Assembly (NCBI GenBank): GCA_903867185.1
Contig: CAIPQK010000213.1
Location: 1 to 41,009 of the forward strand
DNA from: an uncultured Candidatus Nemicrothrix sp.
GTDB taxonomy: Bacteria > Actinomycetota > Acidimicrobiia > Acidimicrobiales > Acidimicrobilacustridaceae
Length of the DNA: 41,009 bases
Direction: 5' to 3'
Shown: one piece after another, positions 16,723 through 24,845 of the stretch
How the letters are laid out: each line of letters opens with the position of its first letter
Numbering within the stretch: the stretch's first letter is position 1
Notes under the pieces: model-generated
Database searches by the model: none
What the model saw: only the letters and a program-made list of their open reading frames with translations
What the model was told of the DNA's origin: nothing
Translations under genes and position numbers: made by a program

Positions 16723-18395
16723 CATCGGAATCCTCGGGCCGCGAACTCTTTCAACGTATTGGCAAGACCCATCGCTGGTTAGCGCTCAGTTCACTCCTCG
16801 GAATCATCACAATCGGTTCTGGCATCGGGCTACTCGCCATGGCGATTTATCTTTTGACGCGTTCAGCAGTTCTCGGAACGGCCGCATCTCTTTCCCTCAC
16901 GATTCTTGGCGTGCGCTTCTTCGCATTGACGCGAGTCGTTGGTCGCTATTGCGAGCGCTATCTCGGACACCTTGGAACGTTCCGAGTACTTAGTCGGCTT
17001 CGCGTTTGGTTATTTGAACATCTCATCGCAACCGACTCAATCATTCTCGCCGATCAGCGCCGAGGCGACCTCGTCACAGGACTTGTAGACGATGTCGACA
17101 CAATGCAGGACCGTCTTTTACGAGTCTCTAGCCCGCCATTTGTGGCGTTCGGTACGTTGGCCATCGCTCTTGTCGCGTCGCTCGCGATTGATGTTCGCAG
17201 CGCTGTCATTCTCGCCCTGTTTTTTCTTGTTGGAGCGTTGGGCATTCCGCCGCTTCTCTGGTCACAAACCCGTCAACTTTCTGCTCAGTTGATCCGACTG
17301 CGCGCTAATCGACTCGCCGAGGCAACTGAGTTATTCGATGGTTTGGAGACACTCAAGATTTGGGGGAGAACCGATCAACTCTCAGAATCAATCGCATACT
17401 TCGATGCAAAAGAAATCGAGCTCACGCGTAAACTGGCGCGGACACGTTCACTTCTCGATGTCGCAGTCATGGGCCTTACGGGCTTATGTGTTCTCACAAT
17501 TGTTGCTGCACTCAGAACTACAGATGCTTCGACGCCGAACATCTGGTGGATCACCACAACACCTTTGATCGCGCTTGCCGCATTTGAAGCACTTGGCCCG
17601 CTTCTCGCTGCTCCCGACTATCGGGCCCAGACCGATGCTGCTGCGGGCCGAATTCTTACGATGGCCACGCCCACAACGATCACTGATCCGCCAGTTACAA
17701 CAGAGCAACAGTCATTTAGCGACCTTCCACGAAATCCAGAAATCGAGATTTCAAACCTTTCGTTCTCCTACGGAGATCACGTGCCCCTTTTCCGCGACGC
17801 CTCTCTCACTATCCCGTTCGGTGCGACTGTTGCCATCGCCGCTCCATCAGGTATGGGGAAATCCACGCTCTTACAACTCCTCGTTGGGCTGCTCCCCTGC
17901 CCAGAAGGATCCATTTCGATCGGGGGCCATCAAACTGCCGATCTCCTAGAACTGCCTCGCCCCTGCATCGCGGCCGTGATGCAGGACGACCACGTCTTCG
18001 ACACGACTGTTCGCGACAACCTCCTGGTCGGGGACGGCGATGCAACAGATCAACAACTCCTTGATGCCTGCGCTATCGCTGGCTTTCAACAGTTTCTCGA
18101 TACCCGACCCGGCGGTCTCGATGCACCTATCGGAGCAAATGGAGAACTGCTCAGCGGCGGCGAGCGTCAACGGCTGATGATCGCTCGCGCCGTTCTTGCC
18201 AATTCTCCAATCCTCATCCTTGATGAAGCCACAGAACACCTTGAACCCGAACTTCGTTCGTCGGTAATCGATGAAGTCATCCGGTCACGCAGGAACCGAA
18301 CCACCGTGATCCTCGCCCACGACATTGACGCACAGACTCATGCTGATGTCGTTTACGACATCGTCGACGGCGCGTTCATGAAGCGTCAGTCATGA
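16719..18395 (+). CDS. cydC: Thiol reductant ABC exporter subunit CydC
   Basis: 558 residues with the same two-part layout as CydD: six-helix membrane domain, then ATPase with Walker A APSGMGKST at about residue 375, signature LSGGERQRLMIARA and Walker B ILILDEATEHLE. Its ATG overlaps the cydD stop in ATGA, so the heterodimer partners are translationally coupled. The 3' end overlaps the convergent hydrolase gene by 10 bp, leaving no room for a conventional terminator between them. Confidence 0.93.
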   Translation: MTSESSGRELFQRIGKTHRWLALSSLLGIITIGSGIGLLAMAIYLLTRSAVLGTAASLSLTILGVRFFALTRVVGRYCERYLGHLGTFRVLSRLRVWLFEHLIATDSIILADQRRGDLVTGLVDDVDTMQDRLLRVSSPPFVAFGTLAIALVASLAIDVRSAVILALFFLVGALGIPPLLWSQTRQLSAQLIRLRANRLAEATELFDGLETLKIWGRTDQLSESIAYFDAKEIELTRKLARTRSLLDVAVMGLTGLCVLTIVAALRTTDASTPNIWWITTTPLIALAAFEALGPLLAAPDYRAQTDAAAGRILTMATPTTITDPPVTTEQQSFSDLPRNPEIEISNLSFSYGDHVPLFRDASLTIPFGATVAIAAPSGMGKSTLLQLLVGLLPCPEGSISIGGHQTADLLELPRPCIAAVMQDDHVFDTTVRDNLLVGDGDATDQQLLDACAIAGFQQFLDTRPGGLDAPIGANGELLSGGERQRLMIARAVLANSPILILDEATEHLEPELRSSVIDEVIRSRRNRTTVILAHDIDAQTHADVVYDIVDGAFMKRQS

Positions 18396-19483
18396 CGAGA
18401 AACAAGTTCTAGTGGCGATGTAGATGCGGCTGCTTGGGTCTGCATCATTGAATCTGTCGAACCGGTTAATCGCCATAGAAAATCGAACGCAATTAATCGA
18501 GCAACTGCTGGTTCGGTCTCTGGATCAATTGCCGACCCAAGGTGCGATGCACCTTGGACCATGACGAGCATCGCGGGCCCCGGATCATTTTCAACCAACG
18601 TCTCGGAGCTCTCAAACGGATTAATTTCGTCGAATTCACCATGAATGGCCAGCAACGGCGGATCGCTGGTCGTAAACCATTCGCCACCGAACGTGTCGAA
18701 GTCGCCGGAAATCGCTGCGACGGCTGCAACTCGACTATCGGCAAAACGCGGTGCATATCCGGCGAGGAGCGCGGTGACCGCCCCGTCGGAATGACCAACA
18801 AGGCCTACCGGCCCTGGAGCGATCATCGCCGCCAATACGGGTGGCGCATCTGATCCTGTCATTGCGGTGATGAGAAATGAAAGGTCTCGAGTTTGTTCTG
18901 GAATCTCATATTCGTCTGGAGCCCCATCGAACACGGTGCTCGACATTGGGAACTCTGGCGCAGCAACAACGAACCCCGACGCAGCGAGGTCGTGCAACAA
19001 CGATGAATAACGCTGGGACGAACTATCAAAACCATGCGCAAACAAGATCAGCGGCGCCGGCGCATACGCCGGAGCGTCGGGGATTTCCTCCTCGCTCGGC
19101 ATTCCCGCCGTTGGGTAACGCACCGTGACAGTGAGCGGACGCGTCGTCAGCGTTTCACGATCGCCACGTGCGGGGGTACTTCGAGTGAGGTCGGTGAAGG
19201 TCATCACCGATATCCCGACTGCAGATTGCTGATCCGGACTTACGTAATCAGAGAGTTTCGGAAGCGCCACCGTCACCGGAGTCGTTGGAGCGACGGTGCC
19301 GTCAGTCGAACTGAGACCCTCGGCAGTCGTTGACGCCGCAAACTCATGCGGACTGTCGCCGCTCACCCAAGCAGCCACGGCGATGCCACCGCCCGCAATG
19401 GCCAACGACACAGCCACACTCACAACAATGACGGGCCAGCGTGGGCGCTTCGACGAGCTCGCTGGAGGAATGGGCACCCTCAC
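18386..19483 (-). CDS. Membrane-anchored alpha/beta hydrolase
   Basis: About 365 residues. A basic, Pro-rich start is followed by one membrane segment (WPVIVVSVAVSLAIAGGG), a Thr/Ser-rich spacer and an alpha/beta hydrolase domain placed outside the membrane. The triad is visible: nucleophile Ser in GHSDG, Asp in HGEFDEINPFE and His in GASHLGS; the oxyanion region is LFAHGFDSSSQRY. It resembles chlorophyllase or platelet-activating-factor acetylhydrolase-like esterases. The start is uncertain: the GTG at 19483 has AGG upstream, GTG 19477 is possible, and the ATG at 19582 would add a basic tail without a Shine-Dalgarno sequence. Substrate unknown. Confidence 0.8.
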   Translation of the reverse strand: MRVPIPPASSSKRPRWPVIVVSVAVSLAIAGGGIAVAAWVSGDSPHEFAASTTAEGLSSTDGTVAPTTPVTVALPKLSDYVSPDQQSAVGISVMTFTDLTRSTPARGDRETLTTRPLTVTVRYPTAGMPSEEEIPDAPAYAPAPLILFAHGFDSSSQRYSSLLHDLAASGFVVAAPEFPMSSTVFDGAPDEYEIPEQTRDLSFLITAMTGSDAPPVLAAMIAPGPVGLVGHSDGAVTALLAGYAPRFADSRVAAVAAISGDFDTFGGEWFTTSDPPLLAIHGEFDEINPFESSETLVENDPGPAMLVMVQGASHLGSAIDPETEPAVARLIAFDFLWRLTGSTDSMMQTQAAASTSPLELVSRHD

Positions 19484-19605
19484 AGGATGCCTGATCCGGG
19501 TGAGGATTCGGTGAGTAAAGACCCATCTCAGTCTGAGCCTCACCCTTTTCTCACCTTCGTCGGCTAGCAAGACCCCTACCATCGTGCCCAATTCCGGAGA
19601 CCCCT

Positions 19606-21417
19606 TTGTCTGAGCCCACCATCGAATCCTCCGATCAGCCCCAACCTGATCGCGACCTCGGCATGCCCGAGCACCGTGGCGCACGCAACAAAGCAATTAC
19701 CTGGCTTCCCGCGATTATCGCTGTGCTTTTCTTCCTGGCCTTCTCCGCAATCGTGCTGAGCCAGCCCGAGAAGATGATCGAGCCCGATCCCTACGCCTAT
19801 CGAGCATCGATCGCTGCACTTGAGAACGGCAACATCAATCTCAGTCAGGAGCAATACGACGCTCTCTCTCTAGAACTTCAGCAGACATCGCTCAGCGGCG
19901 GAATCATGCAGTGGCATCAGAACGATGACGGATCCTGGGTCAGCGAAAAGAATCCGGGCTACCCGTTTCTTGCAGTCGGCTTCGATGAAGCGGGAGCACT
20001 TCGCCTCGCTCCCCTCTTTTATGGCGCACTCGCGTGTCTTGCGATGTGGTTCGGTGCTCGTCGCTGGCTAGGCCGCTGGGGTGGCACATTCGCAGTCGGC
20101 GCATACTGCTCAACTGCGCTCGCCATGGTCATGGCGTGGCGATCGACGATGCCAACGTTTACTGATGCATCACTCATTGCCGCCGGACTTGGTTTACTCA
20201 TTTGGAGTGTCGTTGCCCTCGATCGGTCGCGCCGTATTCGGACGATCGTGGGTGCGTTGGCGTTCTTTTCGTTTGGGCTCGCCGTCTCCGTCCGCTATAC
20301 AAGCGCTGCTGTTCTTGGAGTTGCCGCAGTCTTTGCATTGATCGTCTGTCTCCAATCCAAATGGAAACTTGGCTGGTCGACGCTCTTGTGGTGGGCGATT
20401 GCCTCTCTCCCGCCGGCGATCACTTCGCTTGCCTATAACGCTGTGTATTTCGATGGACCATTTTCGACGGGCTATAACGCAAGCACGGTGAAGTTCTCGA
20501 CGAGCGCAATCTCGCCAAATTTGCGCATCATGCCCAGCCGCCTTTGGCAGGCAATGCCGGTGTTCGTCATCGGTCTCGCCGCGATTGCAGTCTTGATCGC
20601 GGTGCAAATCATTCACGCAGTTCGGGTACGTTCGAAAAACAAATCTTCGCAAGAGATCACAAACCCCGAGAACCAGAGTGCGTTCTCTGAACGCTCCACA
20701 GTCGATCAACCAATCGACCCCTCACCTGCGACGATTGATCGCTGGATCGGGAGCTTTCTCGTCGTTACATGGGCCGCAACCTGGGTGATGTATTCCGCGT
20801 ACGAATGGACCGCGAACCTCGGTGGAGGCTTCGGCGGCGGTCGCGCTGGTGGAGTTCCCAGTTTTGGCGGTGCACCCGGCGGCGCAATGGGCGGCATGTC
20901 GCAACCGGTGTACAGCACTGTTCGCTTCTACCTCCCCGCACTCGGGGCCATTGCGTTACTTGTTGCTTGGCTCTTCACTCGAATACCCGCCGTGATCGGC
21001 GTCCTTGCCCTCATCGCGCTCTTCGCCTTTGGTGGCCACGAGTTCATCAACACCGTGAACAGTTCGTGGGCGTCGATGTCGATCGGTGGCGGCGGTTCGA
21101 TGATCGGCCCCGGCGCAAACGGCGGACCGGGGAGCCAAGGAGGATCAGGCGGGTTCCCACAGTTCGATCCATCGAAGTGTCCGAATCTCCCCCAACTCCC
21201 CCAAGGTGGCCCCAATCAGGGCGGCGGAGCGCCCGGAGGTCAACGACCACAAGCTGGTAATGATTTGGGAACACTCCCGAATGGCCAGCAGGACCGGGGC
21301 GGAATCACCTTTGACGAGAACGGCTGCCCAGTTCTGCCCGGTAGCACTTCGTCGGGCAGCAGCACCTCGACCACCACGAGTTCGGTCTCACCGGTCTCAA
21401 CAGGCGTCTCCGCGTAA
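19606..21417 (+). CDS. Polytopic membrane protein with Gly-rich loop and tail (GT-C-like?)
   Basis: 603 residues from a TTG with GGAG 6 nt upstream. After a hydrophilic N-terminus there are about nine to ten membrane segments. The first outside loop contains EKMIEPDPYAYRASI, an acidic motif like those of GT-C glycosyltransferases or PMT-like proteins, so a membrane glycosyltransferase is possible but unproven. A Gly-rich loop (around residues 405-430) lies between membrane segments, and the last 130 residues are a Gly/Pro/Gln-rich extracytoplasmic tail with two copies of FD-x3-CP-x-LP, ending in a Ser/Thr stretch. Function unknown. Confidence 0.75.
   Translation: MSEPTIESSDQPQPDRDLGMPEHRGARNKAITWLPAIIAVLFFLAFSAIVLSQPEKMIEPDPYAYRASIAALENGNINLSQEQYDALSLELQQTSLSGGIMQWHQNDDGSWVSEKNPGYPFLAVGFDEAGALRLAPLFYGALACLAMWFGARRWLGRWGGTFAVGAYCSTALAMVMAWRSTMPTFTDASLIAAGLGLLIWSVVALDRSRRIRTIVGALAFFSFGLAVSVRYTSAAVLGVAAVFALIVCLQSKWKLGWSTLLWWAIASLPPAITSLAYNAVYFDGPFSTGYNASTVKFSTSAISPNLRIMPSRLWQAMPVFVIGLAAIAVLIAVQIIHAVRVRSKNKSSQEITNPENQSAFSERSTVDQPIDPSPATIDRWIGSFLVVTWAATWVMYSAYEWTANLGGGFGGGRAGGVPSFGGAPGGAMGGMSQPVYSTVRFYLPALGAIALLVAWLFTRIPAVIGVLALIALFAFGGHEFINTVNSSWASMSIGGGGSMIGPGANGGPGSQGGSGGFPQFDPSKCPNLPQLPQGGPNQGGGAPGGQRPQAGNDLGTLPNGQQDRGGITFDENGCPVLPGSTSSGSSTSTTTSSVSPVSTGVSA
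21163..21192 (+). repeat. First copy of FD-x3-CP-x-LP motif
   Basis: Encodes FDPSKCPNLP (residues 520-529) in the low-complexity tail of the 603-residue membrane protein. It matches a second copy 147 bp downstream in pattern but not at every base, which suggests a protein-level repeat. Confidence 0.6.
21310..21339 (+). repeat. Second copy of FD-x3-CP-x-LP motif
   Basis: Encodes FDENGCPVLP (residues 569-578). Together with the first copy it supplies the only two Cys residues of the extracytoplasmic tail, which could form a disulfide with each other or with a partner. Confidence 0.6.
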
Positions 21418-21509
21418 CACGCGCAACCGGTAAGACTCAGCATATCGACTGCGCTCCCCCTCATCACCGAGTTGTCACGGCAATTCGCCGCTCCGCGATC
21501 CTGACACTT

Positions 21510-22580
21510 TTGACGTTCAGCCTTGTCGCCGCTGGATGTGGCTTGCAGTCTCACTCGTCCAACTCGAAAAGCCCGTCAACCTTCCCCGAAATCGATTCGG
21601 CGATGGCACTCAGAGTTGCAAGCGAACATCTCGATGGAGCTGGGTTACTCGTCGTCGCTGGTGGAACCGAGTACCGAAATACCTTTTACGGTTCCTATGA
21701 CAGCGAGACTGTCATTCCAATTGCATCGGCCAGCAAATGGCTCACCGCTGCGACGATGATGAGTCTCGTCGATGCCGGAAAGGTCTCACTCGACGATCCG
21801 GTTTCAAAATTCCTACCGAACTTCACTGAACCAGTCGGGTCGGCAACGATCCGACAACTCCTTTCGCATACAGCTGGCATTGCTCAAGCGAACTGCATCT
21901 GGGAGCAGCAACGATCGCTGGCCAACTGCATCGACGAAGTGGCAACACAGGAAGCGTCCTACAAACCCGGCACCAAATTTTCCTATGGGAACACCAGTTT
22001 TTCTGTGATCGGGCGAATCATCGAAGTCGTAACCGGCCAATCATTCGAGAAAGCATTCGAATCCCGCATTGCTCTTCCTCTCGGAATGAATCACACGCGC
22101 TTCGATGGCAACTACTACCCCACCGAATCGAATCCCGTTCCTGCTGCTTCTGCTGAATCAACCCTCAACGACTACGGGAAATTCGTCGAAATGATCTTCA
22201 ACAAAGGTTTTCTTAATGGCGTTCAGGTTCTTTCCGAACATTCAGTGCTTGAAATGGAAACAGATTCAGTTGTTGGCATCAACACAAGGGCCGACTCGGC
22301 AGTCCGAACCACAGGCATTCCAACGTACGGATTGGGAACCTGGCGCGACGTGACATCCGCCAACGATGTGGGAGTCATCACGAGTGGAAATGGCGCCTAC
22401 GGGTTCTACCCATGGGTTGACCGATCCCGGAATGGTTTCGGAATCGTGTTTGTCTATGACCAGCGCGGATCTGACCAGGCAGTCCCTGAATCACAGAGGG
22501 AACTCCACTGGGTATGGACTGCCCTCGATGCGCTCGGAGTTCCGCAGTCATCGACCCCAACCACCATCTACGGGCGTTAA
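21510..22580 (+). CDS. Serine beta-lactamase-like hydrolase, probable lipoprotein
   Basis: 356 residues from the TTG at 21510. Class C beta-lactamase/DD-peptidase (PBP4*-like) fold: the SxxK motif is Ser73-Ala-Ser-Lys76 and the YxN motif is YGN in FSYGNTSF; the third motif is probably SGNGAYG. Such proteins act on peptides or esters outside the membrane. The N-terminus is problematic. TTG gives only MTFSLVAAGC, too short and uncharged for a signal peptide, yet the frame stays open upstream and encodes IRRSAILTL just before it, which together make a good lipoprotein signal ending in AAGC. No ATG/GTG/TTG exists upstream in this frame for at least 140 bp, so an ATT start at 21483 or a sequence error is possible. 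Confidence 0.78.
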   Translation: MTFSLVAAGCGLQSHSSNSKSPSTFPEIDSAMALRVASEHLDGAGLLVVAGGTEYRNTFYGSYDSETVIPIASASKWLTAATMMSLVDAGKVSLDDPVSKFLPNFTEPVGSATIRQLLSHTAGIAQANCIWEQQRSLANCIDEVATQEASYKPGTKFSYGNTSFSVIGRIIEVVTGQSFEKAFESRIALPLGMNHTRFDGNYYPTESNPVPAASAESTLNDYGKFVEMIFNKGFLNGVQVLSEHSVLEMETDSVVGINTRADSAVRTTGIPTYGLGTWRDVTSANDVGVITSGNGAYGFYPWVDRSRNGFGIVFVYDQRGSDQAVPESQRELHWVWTALDALGVPQSSTPTTIYGR

Positions 22581-22590
22581 CAGCAGCCGA

Positions 22591-23874
22591 TCAGGGCTTG
22601 ATTGCTCGCTTCACAGGCCGGTCCCAGCCGGGCTGTCCCGTTGATTTCGGGCTCGGCCAGAGACCAGGGCCCATTTCGAGAATGCCGTGGTGAGAACCGT
22701 ATTCGCCGAGCAGATTCAGGTAGCGAGCAGCATCGAATGCCTCGGCGCCACGCACACCAGTTCCTACCCAACCACCGCTGGCGAGAAGCTCGATTGCGAC
22801 CACGGGACAAATCGCCGTTTGCCACAGCACTGCCTGTGAACCCCAGTCGCGCATTGTCGTTTCGTTATCGGCGACGTGATACAGGTAGACCTCGCGCTGG
22901 GCACCGTCGAACGTTCCGCGCACCCAGGTGCCTGCGCACGTCTTTCCGTGCATAAGGTGACCGAGTTCCGCTGGGTTCGGTAATAGTGCGGCGAGAACAT
23001 CACGCGGAGCGACTCTCGCATCGCCCACTTTGATCTTTTCTGTGGAGTCGAGTCCGAGGTACGCGAATGTCTTGAGCCAATCGATGAACTCAGCACCCAA
23101 ACCGTATTTAAACGTGACTCGGCGACAGTCGACTTCACGAGGAACAAGGAGGACCTCCTCGTGCTCGACATTCACACACTCGATAGGACCAATTCCCGCG
23201 GGGAAGTTGAAGACTTCAGGTTCACTAAAACATTCCGTCGTAAAGAATCCGCGATCTTTTTCCCAAATAAGTGGCGGATTTAAACATTCTTCAATAGTTG
23301 TCCAAATTGAGAACGTTGGAGCGAAGTCATACCCATCGATTGAAAGATTTGAACCGTCTCGAATTCCGATTTCGTCAATCGTGTCAAAAAGATGATCCGC
23401 TGCGTAGCGGGCGAAGATGTCAGACAGGCCCGGCTCGACTCCCATGCCGACGATCGCGAGTAATCCCTTTTCCCGCCACGCCTCGTCAGCGGCGAGCTGC
23501 GCAGCACCAAGAGGTACACCGACCTGGTTGTAGGGGTCGGTCGCGTGCGGCTCGCTGAGATTCATCGCCATGTCGATGTAATTCGTACCGGCAGTAAAAC
23601 AGGCGTTGAAGATCGGTTCATTCAACCGCGGATCGCAAGCGTTAACAACGATGTCGGCCTTTGTCTCTGTGATCAACGCAACAATGTCAGCCTCACTGCG
23701 GGCATCAATGGCTGCCGCCCGAAATCTCCCGGGGTCATCCAGTTCGTCGATTGCACGTTGCGCGGAGTCAAACGAAATATCCGCGAGCGTGAATGTTGAA
23801 AAGAAGGGACGATCTTCAGCGATCGACGCCATCGATGCGCCAACACCGCCTGCTCCGATCACCAGGATGTTCAT
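22591..23874 (-). CDS. Saccharopine dehydrogenase-like NAD(P)-binding protein
   Basis: 427 residues. The N-terminal Rossmann motif is NILVIGAGGVGASMASIA, followed by an acidic strand end (LADIS) and the NACDPRLNEPIFNAC segment typical of the saccharopine dehydrogenase / carboxynorspermidine synthase family. The ATG at 23874 directly precedes the Rossmann strand; the longer frame to 23931 adds an unrelated peptide. Possible roles are amine or lysine-related reductive coupling or polyamine synthesis (carboxynorspermidine dehydrogenase is the closest named homologue I recognise), but neither is certain. It converges with the serine hydrolase (10-bp gap). Confidence 0.8.
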   Translation of the reverse strand: MNILVIGAGGVGASMASIAEDRPFFSTFTLADISFDSAQRAIDELDDPGRFRAAAIDARSEADIVALITETKADIVVNACDPRLNEPIFNACFTAGTNYIDMAMNLSEPHATDPYNQVGVPLGAAQLAADEAWREKGLLAIVGMGVEPGLSDIFARYAADHLFDTIDEIGIRDGSNLSIDGYDFAPTFSIWTTIEECLNPPLIWEKDRGFFTTECFSEPEVFNFPAGIGPIECVNVEHEEVLLVPREVDCRRVTFKYGLGAEFIDWLKTFAYLGLDSTEKIKVGDARVAPRDVLAALLPNPAELGHLMHGKTCAGTWVRGTFDGAQREVYLYHVADNETTMRDWGSQAVLWQTAICPVVAIELLASGGWVGTGVRGAEAFDAARYLNLLGEYGSHHGILEMGPGLWPSPKSTGQPGWDRPVKRAIKP

Positions 23875-23990
23875 AACTACCCGTCTGAGGAACGCCTCGG
23901 GTGCGAGGTCGTGACCTCCAGTCTGCCTCATCCATCGCCAGTCTCGGCGGCCAATAAGGGGGCTTTACGGCTATTTGGCAACCAGATTCA

Positions 23991-24749
23991 TCAGCGCCGA
24001 CTTCTCGTTGCCGGCTCCCCAAGGACTCGCAGGGGCCTGAGCCGGTCGGCCAATCCGAACCGCTGCACTGTCTGCTCTTGGATGTAGCTAGCCGCTTCTG
24101 AAGGGTCGTCGGTAACGAGCAGGAGGTCTAAGTCGCCCCTCGAAATCATTCCGGACCTCACCATTTCCTCAAGCTGTTCAACGAGGTTGCCCCAGTACTC
24201 CACCCCCATGAGCACCACAGGAAACTGCTCGATCTTTCCGGTTTGGATGAGTGTGAGAGCTTCGAACATTTCATCGCCGGTACCGAAACCGCCTTGCATG
24301 ACAACGAAGGCGTAGGAGTACTTCACCATCATCACTTTTCGAATGAAGAAGTGATCAAACGAGACTTCGAGATCAAGGTAGGGGTTTGAAGCCTGCTCGT
24401 TTGGTAACTCGATTGTGCAACCCACACTCATCGCGCCGACATCTTTCGCCCCACGATTGGCCGCTTCCATGATTCCCGGCCCTCCCCCGCTCAGGATGGT
24501 GAAACCCAGCTCACCAAGCAGGGCAGCAGTCGATCGGGCCATCACATAAGCGGGTTCAGTTTCGGCAAGTCGAGCAGATCCAAAAACCGTGACACAAGGC
24601 CCAACAAAATGGAGGCGCCGGAATCCGTGGAGAAGTTCGCGGCCGACGCGGAAGATGGTTCCGAGTTCACGGCGCCGAAGCCGTGGCCCGCGCAGGAACA
24701 CGAAGTCTCTATCGGAGCGAGCTCCAAATCTGCGACCTGATCCAGTCAA
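23991..24749 (-). CDS. LOG family protein (TIGR00730-type Rossmann fold)
   Basis: 252 residues. The lysine-decarboxylase-like fold is shown by SGGGPGIMEAANRGA and by the Arg137-Lys138 region (FFIRKVMMVKYS). Family members cleave nucleoside 5'-monophosphates to base and ribose phosphate, releasing cytokinins in plants and some bacteria. The diagnostic PGGxGTxxE motif is altered to QGGFGTGDE (residues 152-160): Pro is replaced by Gln while Glu160 is kept. The TTG start at 24749 has GAGGGG 5 nt upstream. An Arg-rich N-terminal extension of about 45 residues precedes the core. Function in this organism unknown. Confidence 0.82.
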   Translation of the reverse strand: MTGSGRRFGARSDRDFVFLRGPRLRRRELGTIFRVGRELLHGFRRLHFVGPCVTVFGSARLAETEPAYVMARSTAALLGELGFTILSGGGPGIMEAANRGAKDVGAMSVGCTIELPNEQASNPYLDLEVSFDHFFIRKVMMVKYSYAFVVMQGGFGTGDEMFEALTLIQTGKIEQFPVVLMGVEYWGNLVEQLEEMVRSGMISRGDLDLLLVTDDPSEAASYIQEQTVQRFGLADRLRPLRVLGEPATRSRR

Positions 24750-24786
24750 CGCGACCCCTCAACCCTTCTCCGGAGCATCGTCGCAC

Positions 24787-24828
24787 ACCGGTGGGCACTG
24801 CGCGTGACTTCTGCGAGTACCCACCGGT
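24787..24828 (-). terminator. Long-stem inverted repeat downstream of the cellulase gene
   Basis: ACCGGTGGG and CCCACCGGT form a perfect 9-bp stem, extended after one mismatch by two further pairs, around an 18-nt loop. It lies just after the cellulase stop and before the LOG gene. No T-run follows on either strand, so a terminator is tentative; an operator or RNA structure is possible. Confidence 0.35.
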
Positions 24829-24845
24829 TCTACGAATCCACGTCT

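Noticed and set aside
16974-16983. GGAACGTTCC palindrome resembling part of the cydA inverted repeat
   Set aside because: It lies inside the cydC coding region, has a different centre and arm order, and is expected by chance.
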